From: Chara braunii
Taxonomy: Eukaryota; Streptophyta; Charophyceae; Charales; Characeae
Length of the DNA stretch: 31,667 nucleotides
Reading direction: 5' to 3'
NCBI GenBank assembly: GCA_003427395.1
Contig: BFEA01000334.1
Span: 1,308,146 to 1,339,812 of the forward strand
The notes beneath the pieces were generated by a model. The model was not told the DNA's origin. It was given only the letters and a program-made list of their open reading frames with translations, and made no database searches. A program made the position numbers and the translations under genes. Shown here piece after piece: positions 29,542 through 31,667 of the stretch. The first letter of the stretch is position 1; each line of letters opens with the position of its first letter.

Positions 29542-29930
29542 GGAGACTCTTCAACGAAATCTAGCAAGAGGAGAGGGGAAAGCGAGAGTGAAAAGTGGTA
29601 GAGTGGAGTGTGTAGCCTAGCAGGGAAGTTGTATATGCAGACACACCATAGATAGGGCTACTAGTCTACTGTCGTATTGATTGTTGGAGGTGAAGTGGGC
29701 TTTCGTTGTCAAGAGGCTTCACTGCAGCCGGATGTTAAAAAAAAAAAAAAAAAAAGGCTTCAGTGTTCTCTGGGTTTTTGGATTGGTGTGTTCTACTATG
29801 CTTTGTCATTTGGCCTTCAATGAGCTCATGCGTCCCAAAAAATTTGCGCTCTCGATTGCTCTGTCTTTGTAATAACGTTATTATTCTAACTATTAACTGT
29901 ATCCCTGTGATTATCTCTAACTAGCTAAGC
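29542..29930. other. No gene; contains a tiny retroposon insertion
   Basis: Only one item is clear. AGGCTTCACTG (29714-29724) and AGGCTTCAGTG (29755-29765) enclose 12 nt plus about 19 As. This looks like an extremely truncated retroposon with its target-site duplication. The remainder is unclassified. Confidence 0.5.
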
Positions 29931-30073
29931 GCCCGTGGTGCGGGCGGTGCGGGCAATGCCCGCAGAAAAAATAAAAATAAAAATAAAAAAAAATCACGCC
30001 CAAACCAACTGCTAAATTTCAGCATTGTTAACAAATTCAACAAACGGAACACACATAGATAGACACAAAAAAA

Positions 30074-30370
30074 GAGAAAGAAAGAGAGAGAGAGAGAGGG
30101 AGAGAGGAGCGAGAGAGATAGAGAGACACAGATAGACAGAGACATAGGAGAAAGAAGCGGGCCTGCACCTATACATGGGCCTGCATCTGTACATGGGCCA
30201 GGCCTTGCACCTGGGCCGGGGCTTGCAGCGGGGCCTGCACATGGGCGTGCATCTGTACCTGCACGTGGGCCTGGGCGTGGGCCTGCACCTGGGGCTCCAC
30301 CTGGGCCCAGGTGCAGGCCCGCTGTCGCGGGTGCACCTGGGCGTGGACCTGCACCTGCAGGCCCAGGTTG
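30074..30370 (+). repeat. GA microsatellite and GC-rich minisatellite
   Basis: A GA-rich simple repeat (about 30074-30130) is followed by a minisatellite (about 30156-30370) built from GGGCCTGCACCT-like 12-18 bp units: GGGCCTGCAC, TGGGCCTGCATC, TGGGCGTGCATC, TGGGCGTGGACC. Gly/Leu/His-rich or Ala/Pro/Gly-rich frames on both strands are by-products of the repeat, not genes. Confidence 0.8.
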
Positions 30371-30424
30371 CTCAAATGCCAAAATTGCAGGGTTTTTTTT
30401 TCTTTTTTTAAATTAAAAGTGGTT

Positions 30425-30625
30425 CCAATGCCCAAGTGAAACGGTATTCACCAGTTAGCAGTAGCTGCTGCAGATCCCAAGGTTCGATCCCTAGACCCCA
30501 ACCTTACCTGTGTACAGTACCTGTGTCGGCCCGTAGAGTTGAACCCGCAACCTCTGTATTTGTAACAGCTGATAGGTTGTCGTAGCGTCCATGGGTAGCA
30601 TGGGTTCGATCTGTAGACCTGTCGG
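30425..30625 (+). repeat. tRNA-like (SINE-type) fragments
   Basis: GGTTCGATCC (30481-30490) matches the pol III B box, and TGCCCAAGTGA (30429-30439) approximates the A box at normal spacing. A second B-box-like GGTTCGATC lies near 30603. On the minus strand GAGGTTGCGGGTTCAACTC (about 30540-30560) looks like a tRNA T-arm. None folds into a complete tRNA by eye. They are probably tRNA-derived SINE pieces in different orientations. Confidence 0.42.
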
Positions 30626-30639
30626 ATAGGAGTCTATAT

Positions 30640-30895
30640 AGGTCAACATCAGGATAATAAACAGAACAAAATTGAACGCACCGCGGACCACTACAGGACC
30701 AGGTCAACATCAGGATAATAAACAGAAAAAAATTGATGTTGACCTGACCAAAAAAAAAATTGATGTTGACCTGAACAAATTTGACCTGACCCAGGTCCAC
30801 ACTCACGTCAACCTGGTACCAAGATCAGGTCAATGCCCAGCCCGGGGCAAGCGCTAGGTCAACGTTTACTGTATAAAACGTTGACCAATCCGAGT
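30640..30895. repeat. Direct and inverted AGGTCAACATCA repeats
   Basis: AGGTCAACATCAGGATAATA and AACAGA occur at about 30641 and 30701 (direct copies, 60 bp apart). TGATGTTGACCTGA occurs twice near 30735 and 30762 in inverted orientation, and AGGTCAA or GTTGACC words recur to 30886. These can form several alternative hairpins just upstream of the TATA box at 30872. Confidence 0.7.
30872..30878 (+). promoter_or_regulatory. TATA box candidate for the downstream gene
   Basis: TATAAAA lies about 266 bp upstream of the ATG at 31138. A start around 30900 would give a leader of about 235 nt containing the CT-repeat tract. AACGTTTACTGTATAAAACGTT also forms an inverted repeat around it. No other gene is near enough to use it. 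Confidence 0.5.
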
Positions 30896-30965
30896 ATGGA
30901 GCATGTCAAACTCCAACTAGTCAACGCTGCTGTGAAGTGGAACTCCACTACGCTACTGCTTCATA

Positions 30966-31076
30966 GCCCATCTCTCTCTCCATCGCTCTGTCTGTCTCTG
31001 TCTCTCTCTATCTCTATGCTACACTCTCTTTCTCTCTCCATCGCTCTGTCTCTCTCTGTGTCTATCCTACACTCTT

Positions 31077-31126
<50 letters not shown>
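30966..31126 (+). repeat. CT-rich simple repeat in the leader
   Basis: TCTCTC-type sequence with CATCGCTCTGTC words leads into an uninterrupted run of about 25 TC units (31077-31126), ending only 11 bases before the start codon. CT tracts are common in plant 5' UTRs; a run this long is likely to vary in length. Frames through it on either strand are spurious. Confidence 0.85.
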
Positions 31127-31128
<2 letters not shown>

Positions 31129-31137
31129 CACAACACC

Positions 31138-31608
31138 ATGGTGCGTGACAACACGGCAAGCTTGAGGAACAGCAGGAGCCGTCGCCACGGAGGCTCCATA
31201 AATCCGTTCAGCATACGATGGTCAGACGACAGTCTCTTCTCTAGAAGGGACGTGCATGGAGCCGAGTGCACACATGGCAGGTACCTATGGCAACTGAGGT
31301 ACGCATGGGAGGTGCAAGCAGGGATGGAGGAACAGGAGAGACAGCGCCTGGAAGAGGAGAAGGACAGGGAACGGGACAAAGAGGCGGAGAGGTACCTCGA
31401 GAGGGAGAAAGCCAACCCAAGGTCGCTGGAAGAGGAGGCTGCGAGAGAAAGAGAAAAAGCTCGCGCACTTCCTGCCTCCGAAGTCAAAGAAGAGTGTTGG
31501 CTAGCACTCGACATGGCGAGAAGAATTGAAAAGAAGCGGAGGGCGGCGAAGGAGAACGAAGGAGGCAGCTCCGACATCAAGAAGACTGCAGATGACAAAC
31601 ATGCATAG
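31138..31608 (+). CDS. Hypothetical charged coiled-coil protein, 156 aa
   Basis: I do not recognise the family. The start is the ATG at 31138, in the good context CACCATGG; no earlier in-frame ATG follows the TATA box without crossing the CT repeat. Residues 1-60 are basic and mixed (SRSRRHGGS, RYLWQLRYAWEVQ). Residues 63-111 are very rich in Glu, Arg and Lys (MEEQERQRLEEEKDRERD, EREKARA), typical of a single long charged helix or coiled coil. Residues 119-131 (ECWLALDMARRIE) look like another helix, followed by a basic cluster KKRRAAK (132-138) that could be a nuclear signal. The end is polar (GGSSDIKKTADDKHA). There is no signal peptide or membrane segment. The upstream TATA box and leader support transcription. 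It could also be an ORF of an unrecognised mobile element, since all its neighbours are repeats. Confidence 0.5.
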   Translation: MVRDNTASLRNSRSRRHGGSINPFSIRWSDDSLFSRRDVHGAECTHGRYLWQLRYAWEVQAGMEEQERQRLEEEKDRERDKEAERYLEREKANPRSLEEEAAREREKARALPASEVKEECWLALDMARRIEKKRRAAKENEGGSSDIKKTADDKHA

Positions 31609-31612
31609 CAAG

Positions 31613-31667
31613 AGAGAGCATGGCCGCCACGTCACCGGCGCGAGAGACTGAGAGAGCATGGCCGCCA
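31613..31667 (+). repeat. 38-bp period repeat at the window end
   Basis: AGAGAGCATGGCCGCCA occurs at 31613-31629 and again at 31651-31667, directly after the stop codon of the preceding frame. The window ends inside or at the end of the second copy, so a longer tandem array may continue beyond it. Confidence 0.6.

Noticed and set aside
29921-30382. 153-codon Ala/Gly/Pro-rich minus-strand frame as a gene
   Set aside because: It is the translation of the GC-rich minisatellite and the GA microsatellite.
30530-30600. Functional tRNA gene on the minus strand
   Set aside because: A T-arm-like word is present, but the anticodon loop lacks the conserved U33 and no acceptor stem pairs by eye.

Overview
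This is a repeat-dominated piece of a nuclear genome from a green plant lineage (streptophyte). The best clue is a U6 snRNA-derived sequence at 8936-9027. Its 3' half follows the plant-type U6 (ACACGCATAAATCG then GAGAAATGGT). A plant-style LINE with a zf-RVT-like zinc region and a Ty3/gypsy chromovirus with an integrase and chromodomain agree with this. The species cannot be fixed from the window. A repeat-rich alga, bryophyte, lycophyte or fern would fit, but that is a guess. Only one intact, plausible protein-coding frame is seen, at 31138-31608. The rest is decayed transposons and structured non-coding repeats.

Layout. 1-1500: no supported gene; a fragment at about 670-745 resembles the LINE 3' ends further right. 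About 1500-9450: a decayed plus-strand LINE. It has tandem purine/pyrimidine-skewed 5' repeats (1500-2930), a broken ORF1 (3262-6083), and an ORF2 that keeps the start of the endonuclease, has lost the reverse transcriptase core, and keeps the RT C-terminal region, the zinc region and a long tail (6453-8837). A U6 retropseudogene with a 13-bp target-site duplication lies just past ORF2. Two related 3' units, each ending in an A-tract, follow (9182-9450 and 9458-9721). 9932-10172 is a foldback element and 10600-10757 is a small TTAA-bounded terminal-inverted-repeat element.

11608-24410 is a head-to-tail pair of long units (about 7.05 kb and 5.75 kb) with no recognisable genes. Each unit carries TATA-containing modules, a block of about 120-bp tandem repeats, an array of about ten short hairpins, a promoter-like module and a GC-rich spacer. 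The hairpins have a nearly constant loop of about 20 nt but different arms at each position, and some arms have changed together between the two units. This is the most unusual structure in the window. The promoter-like module is inverted in unit 2.

24485-24775 has a second U6-like fragment and a small TIR element. 24981-25318 is a 168-bp tandem duplication. 25330-29541 is a decayed minus-strand Ty3/gypsy chromovirus with terminal direct repeats. Its gag to RT part is deleted, and a 332-bp foldback element interrupts the region between the integrase core and the GPY/F-chromodomain part. 29542-31137 holds a very short retroposon insertion, simple repeats, a GGGCCTGCACCT-type minisatellite, tRNA-like (SINE-type) pieces and a TATA box. 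The last feature is a 156-aa charged, probably coiled-coil protein of unknown function.

The elements interact as parasites rather than as a pathway. LINE machinery probably mobilised U6 RNA, and small foldback elements sit in or next to larger retroelements. All boundaries come from reading the sequence by eye, without database searches.
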